From positions 124,001 to 188,000 of the forward strand of contig NZ_KQ758473.1 of the NCBI RefSeq assembly GCF_001456955.1: 64,000 nucleotides of DNA, written 5' to 3'. Under the pieces are notes generated by a model. That model made no database searches. It saw only the letters and a program-made list of their open reading frames with translations, and was not told the DNA's origin. This document shows positions 1-7,806 of the stretch, in pieces. Position 1 is the first letter of the stretch. Every line of letters starts with the position of its first letter. This DNA is from Microbacterium enclense (GTDB taxonomy: Bacteria; Actinomycetota; Actinomycetes; Actinomycetales; Microbacteriaceae). Made by a program: the position numbers and the translations under genes.

Positions 1-1
1 C

Positions 2-343
2 GACAACGCCCCCGACGGCGGCGAGATCGTGTGGACGTGGGTGCCGTACGAGGAGCGCGACGGCCGCGGCAAGGACCGCCCCGTCCTCGTGATCGGACGA
101 GCGGATGCCACGCACTCGTACGCCGTGCGCCTGACCAGCAAGCCGCACGACGGTGACCGGCAGTACCTCGCGCTCGGCACGGGGGAGTGGGATCCGCAGC
201 GCCGCCCCTCGTGGGTCGACATCGAGCAGCTCTACCTCGTGCACGACGCGGGCATGCGTCGCGAGGCCGCAGCCCTCGACCGCAAGCGCTTCGACGCGGT
301 GGCCGCGGCCTTGGCGGCACGGTACGGGTGGGCGCGCGCCTGA
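2..343 (+). CDS. PemK/MazF-family toxin-like protein, 5' truncated by window edge
   Basis: The frame is open from base 2, so the start lies outside the window; the GTG at 29 is probably internal. The visible part contains EIVWTWVPYEERDGRGKDRP followed by VLVIGR, then RPSWVDIEQLY near the end. This is the pattern of the PemK/MazF-like proteins that actinobacteria encode as a long protein with an N-terminal extension. MazF relatives cut RNA, but no antitoxin gene is visible, so a toxin role is only family-based. The gene ends 110 bp before the convergent tRNA-Val gene. Family assignment is fairly sure; activity is unknown. Confidence 0.7.
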   Translation, partial: DNAPDGGEIVWTWVPYEERDGRGKDRPVLVIGRADATHSYAVRLTSKPHDGDRQYLALGTGEWDPQRRPSWVDIEQLYLVHDAGMRREAAALDRKRFDAVAAALAARYGWARA

Positions 344-422
344 GCGGATGCCGACCTCGCCCCGAGACATGGCGAGAGCCGGCGCGTCGCGCGCTACGGC
401 CGCTTCCGGCCGTGGAACGACG

Positions 423-446
423 AAGCCCCCGGCGGACCGGGGGCTT
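423..446 (-). terminator. Hairpin downstream of tRNA-Val(CAC)
   Basis: Inverted repeat AAGCCCCC / GGGGGCTT with an 8-nt loop, just past the 3' end of the minus-strand tRNA-Val gene. It has no T-run, so it may act mainly as a processing or termination stem. Confidence 0.55.
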
Positions 447-452
447 CTGAGG

Positions 453-525
453 TGGGCGATACCAGACTCGAACTGATGACCTCTTCCGTGTGAAGGAAGC
501 GCGCTACCAACTGCGCCAATCGCCC
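453..525 (-). tRNA. tRNA-Val(CAC)
   Basis: The minus strand folds as a cloverleaf: acceptor GGGCGAT/ATCGCCC, D arm with TTGGCGCAGTTGGTAGCGC, anticodon stem CTTCC/GGAAG enclosing TTCACAC (anticodon CAC), T arm with GTTCGAGTC, and discriminator A. The genomic 3' end reads ACCT, so the full CCA is not encoded. It is a close inverted relative of the Val(GAC) gene at 914-985. Confidence 0.95.
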
Positions 526-613
526 GCATCCCGTGTGGGACTCAACGATCGTACCGGATGCCGAGAGGTGGTTCCGACCATGCACGCAAGACACACCCGG
601 GCCGCGCGTGGTT

Positions 614-641
614 TTGCGTGTCCGCCCAGATCGGGTAATGT
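614..641 (+). promoter_or_regulatory. Possible promoter of the tRNA-Gly/Cys/Val cluster
   Basis: TTGCGT (614-619), a 16-bp spacer and TAATGT (636-641) lie about 37 bp before tRNA-Gly. The boxes are only partial matches to sigma-70-type consensus; the position fits a tRNA operon promoter. Confidence 0.4.
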
Positions 642-677
642 CTTACGAGTGCTCGGGGCAAGCCCCGGGAACGAAAT

Positions 678-750
678 GCGGATGTAGCGCAGTTGGTAGC
701 GCACAACCTTGCCAAGGTTGGGGTCGCGAGTTCGAGTCTCGTCATCCGCT
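678..750 (+). tRNA. tRNA-Gly(GCC)
   Basis: Acceptor GCGGATG/CATCCGC, D arm TAGCGCAGTTGGTAGCGCA, anticodon stem CAACC/GGTTG with loop TTGCCAA (anticodon GCC), T loop GTTCGAGTC and discriminator T. It is the first gene of a three-tRNA plus-strand cluster. CCA is not encoded (TCG follows). Confidence 0.96.
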
Positions 751-815
751 CGAGTGGAGGGATCTCCGTCAGGGAAACCGACGGACGATCACGACACGTG
801 GGTCGAACCACACAC

Positions 816-886
816 GGTGGCGTGGCCGAGCGGCTAGGCACCGGCCTGCAAAGCCGTTTACACGGGTTCGAATCCCGTCGCCACCT
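816..886 (+). tRNA. tRNA-Cys(GCA)
   Basis: Acceptor GGTGGCG/CGCCACC with U73, the expected discriminator for tRNA-Cys. The anticodon loop is CTGCAAA (anticodon GCA) on a stem CCGGC/GCCGT whose outermost pair is a C-U mismatch. T arm GGGTTCGAATCCC. Second tRNA of the cluster. Confidence 0.95.
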
Positions 887-913
887 CACCTCACAACAGA
901 ACAGCCTGTATAG

Positions 914-985
914 GCGCGATTGGCGCAGCGGTAGCGCGCTTCCCTGACACGGAAGAGGTCACTGGTTCGATCCCAGTATCGCGCA
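914..985 (+). tRNA. tRNA-Val(GAC)
   Basis: Acceptor GCGCGAT/ATCGCGC, discriminator A, anticodon stem CTTCC/GGAAG with loop CTGACAC (anticodon GAC), T loop GTTCGATCC. It shares the D arm and anticodon stem with the minus-strand Val(CAC) gene at 453-525, so the two look like an inverted paralogous pair. Together they decode GUC/GUU and GUG. Confidence 0.95.
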
Positions 986-994
986 CCGAATGAG

Positions 995-1019
995 ACCCCC
1001 GGCATGCCGGGGGTTTTTT
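995..1019 (+). terminator. Rho-independent terminator of the tRNA cluster
   Basis: ACCCCCGGC-AT-GCCGGGGGT stem followed directly by six Ts, 10 bp after tRNA-Val(GAC). This is the most canonical intrinsic terminator in the window. Confidence 0.93.
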
Positions 1020-1946
1020 CGTTCCCGCCGCCGCCCCGGCGCTGTCGCCGCTCGCGGGAGCCCGTGCGTGCGACGTCTCCTGTTCAGCCGCCACGGGGCG
1101 CAGGCATCACTGACCCCTACCGCAGACGGGGGATGTCGGACGCGTTCTGCATGTTCTCTGCATCGACCCACCCGTGTTCGACATTGTGTGCATCTCAGGT
1201 TCGGGGAAACATGCAGGGGCCGAACGCGGGCCCGACCCGGCGGCCTGCGCGCCTTCGACGCGGCTTCCGTCGACGGGGTCCCGCCGTGCCGCGCGGTCGT
1301 TCCCGTCGAGGCCGGCGGCGACGGCGTTCCGGGGCGTCGCGCGGGCTTTGCAGGGGTCGGCGGTGACGCGACTCGGCCGCCTCACGAGATCGCCGCGGCC
1401 GGGCCCGGCGGCGGCGGCCTTCGTCCGCCTCACTCGATCTCCGCGGCGGGGGCCTGCGAGAGAGTGGTCGCCCCCGCCGCCAGTAAGGGGGGCTGCGGAG
1501 TGCCTGGCGGCGGGGACAGATAAAAGGTAACCCATGTCCGCCAAATGGGGGACATGAAATCGCACATCTTGGTCGGGTCTTCACACGATGTTGAGCTTGT
1601 GCATAGCTGCGGCACGCAGCGAGCGAGCCGTGCACGGTGTGCGGCTCGACGCGCGCCCGGCCGATTCACTTCCTCGTGAAGCGGTCGACGGCGGCGGAGC
1701 AGGCCGTGGGGTCGGAGAACCTCTATCCCGCGGGGGAAGAATCGTCCCCGCCGCTGCTGGAACGGGTGTGGGGTCTGACCGTGCGGCGGGGACACCACGA
1801 ACGTAGAGGACGCACGTGCGCGGAAACCGGTCCTGGATCGATCCTTGCCACGCTCTTGCGCGTTCCTTGCGCCGTCGTTGACGCTCACCCGGTGCGGTGG
1901 TCGGGACACTCCTCGCGCGGCGGTCCGACGCCCGGCGGTGGCGCAG
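1020..1946. other. Long gap without a supported gene; inverted-repeat-rich
   Basis: No frame here looks like a conserved protein, and codon use in the open frames is not coding-like. The stretch holds a 9-bp inverted repeat CTGCATGTT (1147-1155) / AACATGCAG (1208-1216), two overlapping hairpins (see 1443-1512), and CATGTCC / GGACATG (1533-1556) with a 10-nt loop. The last one together with the AT-richer sequence up to about 1610 could be a decayed mobile-element end, but no transposase remains. Confidence 0.6.
1443..1512. repeat. Two mutually exclusive GC-rich hairpins
   Basis: An 11-bp perfect arm pair, GCGGCGGGGGC (1443-1453) and GCCCCCGCCGC (1470-1480), shares bases 1475-1480 with a second 9-bp pair, CGCCGCCAG (1475-1483) and CTGGCGGCG (1504-1512). 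Only one can form at a time. No gene follows closely, so no attenuator role can be claimed. Confidence 0.6.
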
Positions 1947-1952
1947 TAATCT
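1947..1952 (+). promoter_or_regulatory. -10 box TAATCT for a leaderless gene
   Basis: TAATCT ends 7 nt before the ATG at 1960, placing the likely transcription start at or next to the start codon. Confidence 0.5.
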
Positions 1953-1959
1953 GAGCGCC

Positions 1960-2373
1960 ATGACGGTTCCCGACACCCTGTGGCGCGAGATCGGGGCATC
2001 CCCGTTCATCTCCCTCGGTACCTACCGACGCAACGGCGCTCTCGTCGCCGTGCCGGTGTGGGTCGCGCGCGACGGTGATGAGCTCGTCGTCACCAGCGAA
2101 CGAGCGACGGGCAAGGTCAAACGCCTTCGCAACGACGGCCGCGTGACGCTCCGCCCGTGCAGCCGTATGGGGGCGGTCGAGCCGGACGCGATCACCGTCG
2201 AGGCCACCGGCCGCATCGCGGGTCCCGCCACCGCCGATGCGCGCGCCGACACGGCGCTGCGCCGCAAGTACGGGTTTCAGTACCGAGCCATCCTGGGAGT
2301 CGAGGCCCTCGTGCGGCGCCTGCAGCGCAAGCCCGGAGATCGCGTCATCATCCGCATCTCGCGCACCCCGTAG
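1960..2373 (+). CDS. PPOX-class F420-dependent oxidoreductase
   Basis: A 137-residue protein of the split beta-barrel (pyridoxamine phosphate oxidase-like) fold. The N-terminal SPFISLGTYRRNGALVAVPV and the middle ERATGKVKRLRNDGRVTL are typical of small actinobacterial F420- or flavin-binding oxidoreductases, in which the arginine/lysine-rich segment contacts the cofactor phosphate. The substrate cannot be read from sequence. The ATG at 1960 is preferred over upstream codons because a -10 box lies 7 nt before it, which implies a leaderless message. It is followed by its own hairpin terminator. A second, divergent member of the same superfamily lies at 2967. Confidence 0.85.
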   Translation: MTVPDTLWREIGASPFISLGTYRRNGALVAVPVWVARDGDELVVTSERATGKVKRLRNDGRVTLRPCSRMGAVEPDAITVEATGRIAGPATADARADTALRRKYGFQYRAILGVEALVRRLQRKPGDRVIIRISRTP

Positions 2374-2414
2374 TTTCTCCACCGCCGAACGAAGCGCCCT
2401 ATCCGCGAAGCGAT

Positions 2415-2432
2415 ACCCCCGCAAGGGGGTTT
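2415..2432 (+). terminator. Intrinsic terminator after the PPOX gene
   Basis: ACCCCC-GCAA-GGGGGT stem with a tetraloop and a short TTT, 42 bp after the stop codon. Confidence 0.6.
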
Positions 2433-2548
2433 GCCACCGCCGTGCGTCCGCGAGACAGTACAGACAAGACAGCGGTCGACGCCCCCGAGTTCCGCGTTCG
2501 AATTCTCGCCTGGAGATGCGCACACGGCGGCGGCCCGATGGAGGCGTC

Positions 2549-2929
2549 ATGGGCAAGTTCATCTACGACGGTGACGTCAAGGTCGATTTCGAAGACCGGC
2601 TCCTCGCTCACCTGCAGGCGGTCATCATGGCGAAGGTCCGTCGAGGCGAGAGCTTCCCCTTCACGTGGAAGGACGACCTGAGCACCGGCGGCGGGCGCAC
2701 CACGGTCTACATCCACCCCAACGTGTCGCTCGTGTTCAAGTACCACGGCAGCCGATCACCGCAGATGAGCGCCGCATGGCTTCACGCGCTGACGTACAAC
2801 GCCAACTCGGGTCGGGGGCTGTACGTCATCCCGGAGCCCGACGAGTTCGCTCCGCGGGAGAGTTCCCGGCGCGATGAGATGGTGTTCCGCGAGGTCCCGA
2901 ACGAACAGGTGCCGGCGTCGCAGGCGTGA
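2549..2929 (+). CDS. DUF7882-type small protein (often mislabelled 'ATP-dependent DNA ligase')
   Basis: A 126-residue protein starting MGKFIYDGDVKVDFEDRLLA and containing KYHGSRSPQMSAAWLHALTY. It belongs to a small Microbacteriaceae family that automatic annotation often calls ATP-dependent DNA ligase, but it has no KxDG nucleotidyltransferase motif and is far too short to be a ligase. The function is unknown. The ATG at 2549 is preceded by GGAGG within the usual spacing. It lies between two split-barrel oxidoreductase genes, 37 bp before the second, with no clear functional link. Confidence 0.8.
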   Translation: MGKFIYDGDVKVDFEDRLLAHLQAVIMAKVRRGESFPFTWKDDLSTGGGRTTVYIHPNVSLVFKYHGSRSPQMSAAWLHALTYNANSGRGLYVIPEPDEFAPRESSRRDEMVFREVPNEQVPASQA

Positions 2930-2966
2930 GCGGGAATTCCCGGCGTCCGTCGCGGTTGACACGGTC

Positions 2967-3359
2967 ATGACCGAGTGGACGCAGGCCAAGCCCTTCTTCG
3001 AGACGGATGCCGTCGCGCACCTCGCGACCCTCATGCGCGACGGGTCTCCGCACTCGATCCCCCTGTGGGTGGGGGTCGAGGGGGAGCGGCTCATGATCTT
3101 CACCGAGGCCGACACGCTGAAGGACCGGAACCTGCGTCGCGACCCTCGCGTGGCCATCTCGGTCACCGGCGCCGACAACCCCTACGCGATGGCGTTCGTC
3201 CGCGGGGACGCCGTAGAGCGGGTCGACGGCGACGACGCCCTTCCGTACGTCGACCGCATCTCGGCGCTCTACACCGGTGCCCCCTACGGGATGCGCGAGG
3301 GTCTCGCCGTCTGGTTCATCGAACCGCGCAAGGCCTGGGCGCGCACCTACGAGGACTGA
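2967..3359 (+). CDS. Pyridoxamine 5'-phosphate oxidase / F420-family protein
   Basis: 130 residues with the split-barrel pattern: FFETDAVAHLATLMRDGSPH at the N-terminus, then IPLWVGVEGERLMIFT, the basic cofactor-contact segment DTLKDRNLRRDPRVAISV, and a C-terminal EPRKAWARTY. This resembles TIGR03618-like F420-dependent biliverdin reductase/oxidoreductase families; the substrate is not predictable. It is convergent with the downstream permease, with only 28 bp between the stops and no clear terminator. The ATG at 2967 was chosen because the conserved core begins about 10 residues later. Confidence 0.82.
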   Translation: MTEWTQAKPFFETDAVAHLATLMRDGSPHSIPLWVGVEGERLMIFTEADTLKDRNLRRDPRVAISVTGADNPYAMAFVRGDAVERVDGDDALPYVDRISALYTGAPYGMREGLAVWFIEPRKAWARTYED

Positions 3360-3387
3360 CACGCGCGTCGACCGTTCACCGTCCGCG

Positions 3388-4539
3388 TCAGCGGGCGAGC
3401 GGCAGCACGCCCAGCAGGAGGATGAGCGGGGCGATGACGGCGCCCAGCACGATGAATCGGCTCCACTTCACCTCGACGCCGGCGGCGACCAGCCGGTCGT
3501 GCCACAGCAGCGTCGCCAGCGACGCCCACGGGGTGACGATGGGGCCGGCGTTGACCCCGACGAGCAGGGCCGCGAGGCGCGCGGGGGAGCCCGCGACCGA
3601 CTCCAGGGCGAGATAGGCGGGGAGGTTGTTGATGCCGTTGGCAGCGAGAGCGCCGACCCCCGCGAGCTGCCAGAGCGAGGGGAGGTCCTCACCCGTGCCG
3701 GCCAGCACCGCGGTGACTTGCCCGATGCCGAGCGACTCGAGCGCTCCGACGGCCAGGAACAGCCCGCCCGCGAAGACCAGCAGCGACCAGGGGACGAGCC
3801 GGATGCCGAGAGCCCGCGGCGCGCGCCACGCGAACACGGCCACGAGCACGACGGCCGCGCCGAGGGCCGGCATCCATGGTTCGAGCCCGACCACGAGCAG
3901 AGGCAGCAACGCCAGCGTCACCACCCCCGAGACGCGGAGCAGGAGGGGATCTGAGACGGCGGGCGGGGCGGCATCCGGATACGACGTCGGCAGCTTGCGC
4001 AGGAACGCCACCGTCAGCACGACGACCGACACCACGATCGCGATGAGCGCCGACGGCCCGAGCAGGGCGAGGAAGGCGATCGGATCGTGGCCCCCGCCCA
4101 GGTCCTCGGATGCCAGCAGGTTGGTGAGGTTCGACACCGGGAGTACGAGCGAGGCGGTGTTCGCCAGCACCACCGTGACGAACGCGAACGGCAGCGGATC
4201 GAGCTTTCGCGCCACCGCCATCGAGACGACCACCGGCGTGAGCAGCACCGCGGTGGTGTCGAGCGAGAGGAACGCCGTCGCCACCGTGGCCAGGCCCACC
4301 ACGAGCACCCAGAGCCACACCGTGCGGCCGCGCGCGATGCGGGCCAGGCGCGCGGCGACGACGTCGAAGAGCCCCGCCTTGGATGCCAGTTCGGCCACGA
4401 CCGTGACGGCCACGACGAACAGCAGGATGGGCCAGACGCGATCGGCGACCGCGAGAGCCTCGTCCGCGGGGAGGGTGCCGGTGAGCAGCGCGACGATCCC
4501 GAGAATCCAGAGCACGCCGCCGATGATGGCCAGAGTCAC
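3388..4539 (-). CDS. ArsB/NhaD-like (SLC13-type) membrane permease
   Basis: About 383 residues with around ten hydrophobic segments spread along the whole length. The central FLSLDTTAVLLTPVVVSMAV and VLPVSNLTNLLASEDL are the two re-entrant ion-binding-type motifs of the ArsB/CitM/SLC13 superfamily, and ANGINNLPAYLALES repeats the pattern in the second half. The likely role is anion or arsenite efflux, or dicarboxylate transport, at the cytoplasmic membrane; no arsR or arsC neighbour is present, so arsenite is not established. An in-frame ATG at 4557 exists, but a CATAGT -10 box six bases before the GTG at 4539 argues for a leaderless start there. Confidence 0.82.
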   Translation of the reverse strand: MTLAIIGGVLWILGIVALLTGTLPADEALAVADRVWPILLFVVAVTVVAELASKAGLFDVVAARLARIARGRTVWLWVLVVGLATVATAFLSLDTTAVLLTPVVVSMAVARKLDPLPFAFVTVVLANTASLVLPVSNLTNLLASEDLGGGHDPIAFLALLGPSALIAIVVSVVVLTVAFLRKLPTSYPDAAPPAVSDPLLLRVSGVVTLALLPLLVVGLEPWMPALGAAVVLVAVFAWRAPRALGIRLVPWSLLVFAGGLFLAVGALESLGIGQVTAVLAGTGEDLPSLWQLAGVGALAANGINNLPAYLALESVAGSPARLAALLVGVNAGPIVTPWASLATLLWHDRLVAAGVEVKWSRFIVLGAVIAPLILLLGVLPLAR

Positions 4540-4545
4540 CGCTCC

Positions 4546-4551
4546 ACTATG
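4546..4551 (-). promoter_or_regulatory. -10 box CATAGT for the leaderless permease gene
   Basis: CATAGT on the minus strand ends 6 nt before the GTG at 4539. It is divergent from the thrS -10 box at 4590-4595, leaving a very compact shared promoter region. Confidence 0.5.
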
Positions 4552-4589
4552 GGGCACGTGCCGTGCGAAACGAGACCATGCCCGCCCGG

Positions 4590-4595
4590 TAGCCT
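4590..4595 (+). promoter_or_regulatory. -10 box TAGCCT for thrS
   Basis: TAGCCT lies 27 bp before the thrS GTG, giving a short leader that carries GGAG. There is no room for a T-box leader. Confidence 0.5.
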
Positions 4596-4622
4596 GGAAT
4601 CGACCCCTTCAGGAGATGTGCT

Positions 4623-6608
4623 GTGACTGATTTCCCCGCCGATGGCTTCGCCCTCTTCCCCGACCGTTCGGTCGTCGCGCTGCGCGTGAACGGAGAGCTG
4701 AAAGACCTGGCCACGACCGTGACCGCCGACGACGCCGTCGAGCCGGTCACGATCGACAGCGCCGACGGACTGGCGATCCTGCGGCACTCGACGGCGCACG
4801 TGCTCGCGCAGGCCGTGCAGCGTGTCAAGCCCCAGTCGAACCTCGGTATCGGTCCGCCCGTCACCGACGGCTTCTACTACGACTTCCAGGTCGACGAGCC
4901 CTTCACCCCCGACGACCTCAAGGTCATCAAGAAAGAGATGGAGCGCATCGTCCGCGAGAACCAGCGGTTCGTGCGCCGTGTCGTCACCGACGACGAGGCC
5001 CGTGCCGAGCTCGCCGACGAGCCGTTCAAGCTCGAGTTGATCGGGCTCAAGGGCGGCTCGGCCGAAGCCGCCGAGGGTGCGTCGGTCGAGGTCGGCGCCG
5101 GTGAGCTGACGATCTACGACAACGTCACCCGTGACGGCGAAACCGCGTGGAAAGACCTGTGCCGCGGACCCCACGTGCCCGGCACGCGCCTCATCGGCAA
5201 CGGGTGGGACCTCACGCGCGTCGCCGGTGCGTACTGGCGCGGCAGCGAGAAGAACCCGCAGCTGCAGCGCATCTACGGCACCGCCTGGCCCACGAAAGAC
5301 GAGCTGCGCGCCTACCAGCACCGCCTCGAAGAGGCCGCCAAGCGCGACCACCGCAAGCTCGGCAAAGAACTCGACCTGTTCTCGTTCCCCGACGAGATCG
5401 GCCCCGGACTCTCGGTGTTCCACCCCAAGGGCGGCATCATCCGCTACGAGATCGAGCGCTACATGCGCGAGCGCCTGCTCGCGAGCGGCTACGAGGTCGT
5501 CAACACCCCGCACATCACCAAGGGCGACCTGTTCATGACCAGCGGCCACCTGCAGTGGTACGCCGACGGCATGTACCCCCCGATGGTGCTCGACGAGGTC
5601 GTGGATGCCGACGGGCACGTGTCGCGCGAGGGCCAGGAGTACTACCTGAAGCCCATGAACTGCCCGTTCCACAACCTGATCTTCCGGTCGCGAGGCCGCA
5701 GCTATCGTGAGCTGCCCCTGCGCCTGAGCGAGTTCGGATCGGTCTACCGCTATGAGAAGAGCGGCACGCTCGCGGGTCTCACCCGGGTGCGCGGCATGAC
5801 CCAGGACGACACGCACATCTACGTCACGGCCGACCAGGTCAAGGGCGAGCTCACCCACAGCCTCGACTTCGTGCTGCAGACGCTCCGCGACTACGGCCTG
5901 AACGACTTCTACCTCGAGCTGTCGACCAAGGAGGAGGGCAACCCGAAGTTCATCGGCGACGACACCCTCTGGACCGAGGCCACCGACACGCTGCGCGAGG
6001 TGGCCGAGGCGTCGGGTCTCGAGCTCGTGCCCGACCCGGGCGGGGCGGCGTTCTACGGCCCCAAGATCTCGGTGCAGGCGCGCGATGCGATCGGCCGTAC
6101 GTGGCAGATGTCGACCATTCAGCTCGACTTCAACCAGCCCGAGCGCTTCGAACTCGAGTACACCGGCCCCGACGGCGAGAAGCACCGCCCGGTCATGATC
6201 CACCGCGCCCTCTTCGGCTCCGTCGAGCGCTTCTTCGCGATCCTGCTCGAGCACTATGCGGGCGCCTTCCCGGTGTGGCTCGCCCCCGTCCAGGTGGTGG
6301 CCGTGCCGGTTGCGGCCGAGTACGGCGACTACCTGCAGGACATCGTCGCGGATCTGAAGACCAAGGGCGTGCGTGCCGAGGCCGACCACAGCGACGACCG
6401 CATGCAGAAGAAGATCCGCACGCACACCACGCAGAAGGTGCCGCTCATGCTGATCGCCGGCGAGCAGGACCGCTCGAACGGCACGGTCTCGTTCCGCTTC
6501 CGCGACGGCACGCAACTCAACGGCATCCCCGTCGATGAGGCCGTCGCCCGCATCACGGGTGCGATCTCGGCCCGCACCCTCGTCAACACCGCCGAGGACC
6601 TCGCGTGA
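4623..6608 (+). CDS. thrS: Threonine--tRNA ligase
   Basis: Charges tRNA-Thr with threonine in the cytoplasm. The 661 residues show the full bacterial layout: an N-terminal TGS domain ([13 protein letters not shown]), an editing domain with [11 protein letters not shown], and the class II core with the zinc-binding [10 protein letters not shown], motif 2 region [14 protein letters not shown] and motif 3 [11 protein letters not shown], then the anticodon-binding domain. The GTG at 4623 follows GGAG at normal spacing and starts [14 protein letters not shown]. Its stop overlaps the HIT gene start by 4 bp (GTGA), as in the mycobacterial thrS-HIT pair, so the two are co-transcribed. Confidence 0.97.
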   Translation: MTDFPADGFALFPDRSVVALRVNGELKDLATTVTADDAVEPVTIDSADGLAILRHSTAHVLAQAVQRVKPQSNLGIGPPVTDGFYYDFQVDEPFTPDDLKVIKKEMERIVRENQRFVRRVVTDDEARAELADEPFKLELIGLKGGSAEAAEGASVEVGAGELTIYDNVTRDGETAWKDLCRGPHVPGTRLIGNGWDLTRVAGAYWRGSEKNPQLQRIYGTAWPTKDELRAYQHRLEEAAKRDHRKLGKELDLFSFPDEIGPGLSVFHPKGGIIRYEIERYMRERLLASGYEVVNTPHITKGDLFMTSGHLQWYADGMYPPMVLDEVVDADGHVSREGQEYYLKPMNCPFHNLIFRSRGRSYRELPLRLSEFGSVYRYEKSGTLAGLTRVRGMTQDDTHIYVTADQVKGELTHSLDFVLQTLRDYGLNDFYLELSTKEEGNPKFIGDDTLWTEATDTLREVAEASGLELVPDPGGAAFYGPKISVQARDAIGRTWQMSTIQLDFNQPERFELEYTGPDGEKHRPVMIHRALFGSVERFFAILLEHYAGAFPVWLAPVQVVAVPVAAEYGDYLQDIVADLKTKGVRAEADHSDDRMQKKIRTHTTQKVPLMLIAGEQDRSNGTVSFRFRDGTQLNGIPVDEAVARITGAISARTLVNTAEDLA

Positions 6609-7228
6609 CGAGCGATCCGGATGCCGCGCCGGCGGTGTCGTCGCCGGTGACCGGTGCGACGTCCGCCGTCGGCGGGTCCGGATCGGCGACGACCGACGCC
6701 GAGCTCGTCGACGCGATGACGCTGCCCGGCGTGCCCGACGAGTTCCAGCGCCTGTGGACCCCCCATCGCATGGCGTACATCTCGGCGGGACGCGAGCCCA
6801 TGGAGAAGAACTGCCCCTTCTGCGCGGCGCCCGATAAGAGCGACGAGGACGGGTTGATCGTCGCGCGCGGGAAGACCGCCTACGTGTTGCTGAACCTCTT
6901 CCCCTACAACTCCGGGCACCTGCTCGTCTGCCCCTACCGTCACATCGCCACCTACGACCAGGCGACGGACGAAGAGGTAGCCGAGATCGGCGCGCTCACG
7001 CAGCGCGGCATGCGGGTGCTCAGGGACGTGTCACGGTGCGACGGTTTCAACCTGGGGATGAACCAGGGGGCGATCGCCGGGGCCGGGGTCGACGCGCATC
7101 TGCACCAGCACATCGTGCCGCGGTGGGCGTCGGACGCGAACTTCTTCCCCATCATCGCCAAGACGAAGGCGCTCCCGCAGCTGCTCGGCGACGTGCGGCG
7201 CACGGTCGCGGAGGCCTGGGGGAGCTGA
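6605..7228 (+). CDS. HIT-family (histidine triad) nucleotide hydrolase
   Basis: 207 residues. The catalytic histidine triad is [10 protein letters not shown] at about residues 163-172, and an upstream NCPFC pair near residue 70 with the later histidine fits a zinc site, as in the actinobacterial diadenosine-polyphosphate hydrolase/AP4A phosphorylase-like group. The first 40 residues are Ala/Ser/Thr-rich and poorly conserved. The GTG start overlaps the thrS stop. In mycobacteria the next genes are pgsA and mannosyltransferases; here the neighbourhood changes abruptly. The 3' end is followed by degenerate tandem copies of its own last bases. Confidence 0.92.
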   Translation: MTSDPDAAPAVSSPVTGATSAVGGSGSATTDAELVDAMTLPGVPDEFQRLWTPHRMAYISAGREPMEKNCPFCAAPDKSDEDGLIVARGKTAYVLLNLFPYNSGHLLVCPYRHIATYDQATDEEVAEIGALTQRGMRVLRDVSRCDGFNLGMNQGAIAGAGVDAHLHQHIVPRWASDANFFPIIAKTKALPQLLGDVRRTVAEAWGS

Positions 7229-7365
7229 CGGCGCTCGCGCGGGTGCGGGGTGAGGTGTGGCGCGCGGTCGCGGGGGCCGGGGGGAGTCGGCGGTGTTCGC
7301 GCCGGGGGCTCGGCGGTGCGTGGTCGCGGAGGCCCGCAGCGGCTGACGGCGTTCGCGTAGGCGTC
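7204..7365. repeat. Three imperfect tandem copies beginning in the HIT gene 3' end
   Basis: Segments starting GGTCGCGG at 7204, 7266 and 7322 align over about 44 bp each (periods 62 and 56). The first covers the HIT stop codon; the other two are extragenic. For example GCTGACGGCGCTCGCG in copy 1 matches GCTGACGGCGTTCGCG in copy 3. This looks like local duplication followed by decay. Confidence 0.7.
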
Positions 7366-7517
7366 ACGCAGAGCTCGACACGACCTGAGAGTCCGGGACC
7401 GCTCCCGCAGGTGGTCACGGCGTTCGAGCCGTGTGGCGCAGGCATGGGGCCCGACGGCGTCTCCGTGTCGCGGGGAGATGGATGAAAAGCCAGCGTCTGG
7501 GTGATTGTGATGGCGGA

Positions 7518-7525
7518 GAGCGCTC
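7518..7525. promoter_or_regulatory. Operator-like palindrome GAGCGCTC
   Basis: GAGCGCTC inside GGAGAGCGCTCCCC resembles the CelR-type LacI-family operator core GGAGCGCTCC of actinobacteria. It lies 37 bp upstream of the promoter's -35 box. Confidence 0.45.
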
Positions 7526-7555
7526 CCCGTCGGTCGTTTCGCGACGGAGTACAGA

Positions 7556-7563
7556 AAGCGCTT
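7556..7563. promoter_or_regulatory. Operator-like palindrome AAGCGCTT overlapping the -35 box
   Basis: This perfect 8-bp GCGC-centred palindrome shares two bases with TTGACA. LacI-family repressors bind such CG-centred palindromes, and this position would block RNA polymerase. Confidence 0.5.
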
Positions 7564-7590
7564 GACAGGGCCGTGAAGCGACGGCAATAT
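7562..7590 (+). promoter_or_regulatory. Strong sigma-70-type promoter for the lectin-protease gene
   Basis: TTGACA (7562-7567), a 17-bp spacer and CAATAT (7585-7590) form the best -35/-10 pair in the window. The predicted transcript would have a leader of about 210 nt before the ATG at 7807. Confidence 0.65.
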
Positions 7591-7604
7591 CGCATTCAAG
7601 CGGA

Positions 7605-7620
7605 GTGTGAGCGATAACAC
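7605..7620. promoter_or_regulatory. lac-operator-like palindrome downstream of the promoter
   Basis: GTGTGAGCGATAACAC is a partial palindrome around a central CG with GTGT/ACAC ends, and it resembles the core of the lac operator. It sits just past the predicted transcription start. Confidence 0.45.
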
Positions 7621-7806
7621 CGGAGTTGTCGCACCGCGAACGATACGACTCGGCGGCTCGTGGAAACGGCCGCCCGGTCAGCCGAGCACCCCCCCTGCTC
7701 GGCGACGCGCCGTCGTGCGTCAGCGGCCGGCTCCGCCTGCCGCGGCGCTCGGCGTTCCCCCACCCCGGGTCGCCTTGGCGACCCCGGCACAACGGAAGGT
7801 AATCGA

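Larger units (their letters stand above)
7229..7806. other. 578-bp intergenic region: repeats, promoter and operator-like palindromes
   Basis: No coding frame is supported. From left to right it holds the tandem copies of the HIT gene end, two GCGC-centred palindromes, a TTGACA/CAATAT promoter, a third operator-like palindrome, and a roughly 190-bp GC-rich leader ending in GGAAGG before the lectin-protease gene. Confidence 0.7.

Noticed and set aside
453..985. Integrated element using a tRNA gene as attachment site
   Set aside because: No integrase or direct repeat of a tRNA 3' end was found near any of the four tRNA genes.
2549..2929. ATP-dependent DNA ligase, the usual database label for this family
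   Set aside because: 126 residues with no KxDG adenylation motif or OB fold cannot be a ligase.
2955..2961. TTGACA just before the 2967 gene as a promoter
   Set aside because: A -35 box six bases before the start codon has no room for a -10 box upstream of the gene.
4623..6608. T-box leader or threonine attenuator for thrS
   Set aside because: The -10 box is only 27 bp before the start, so there is no room for a T-box.
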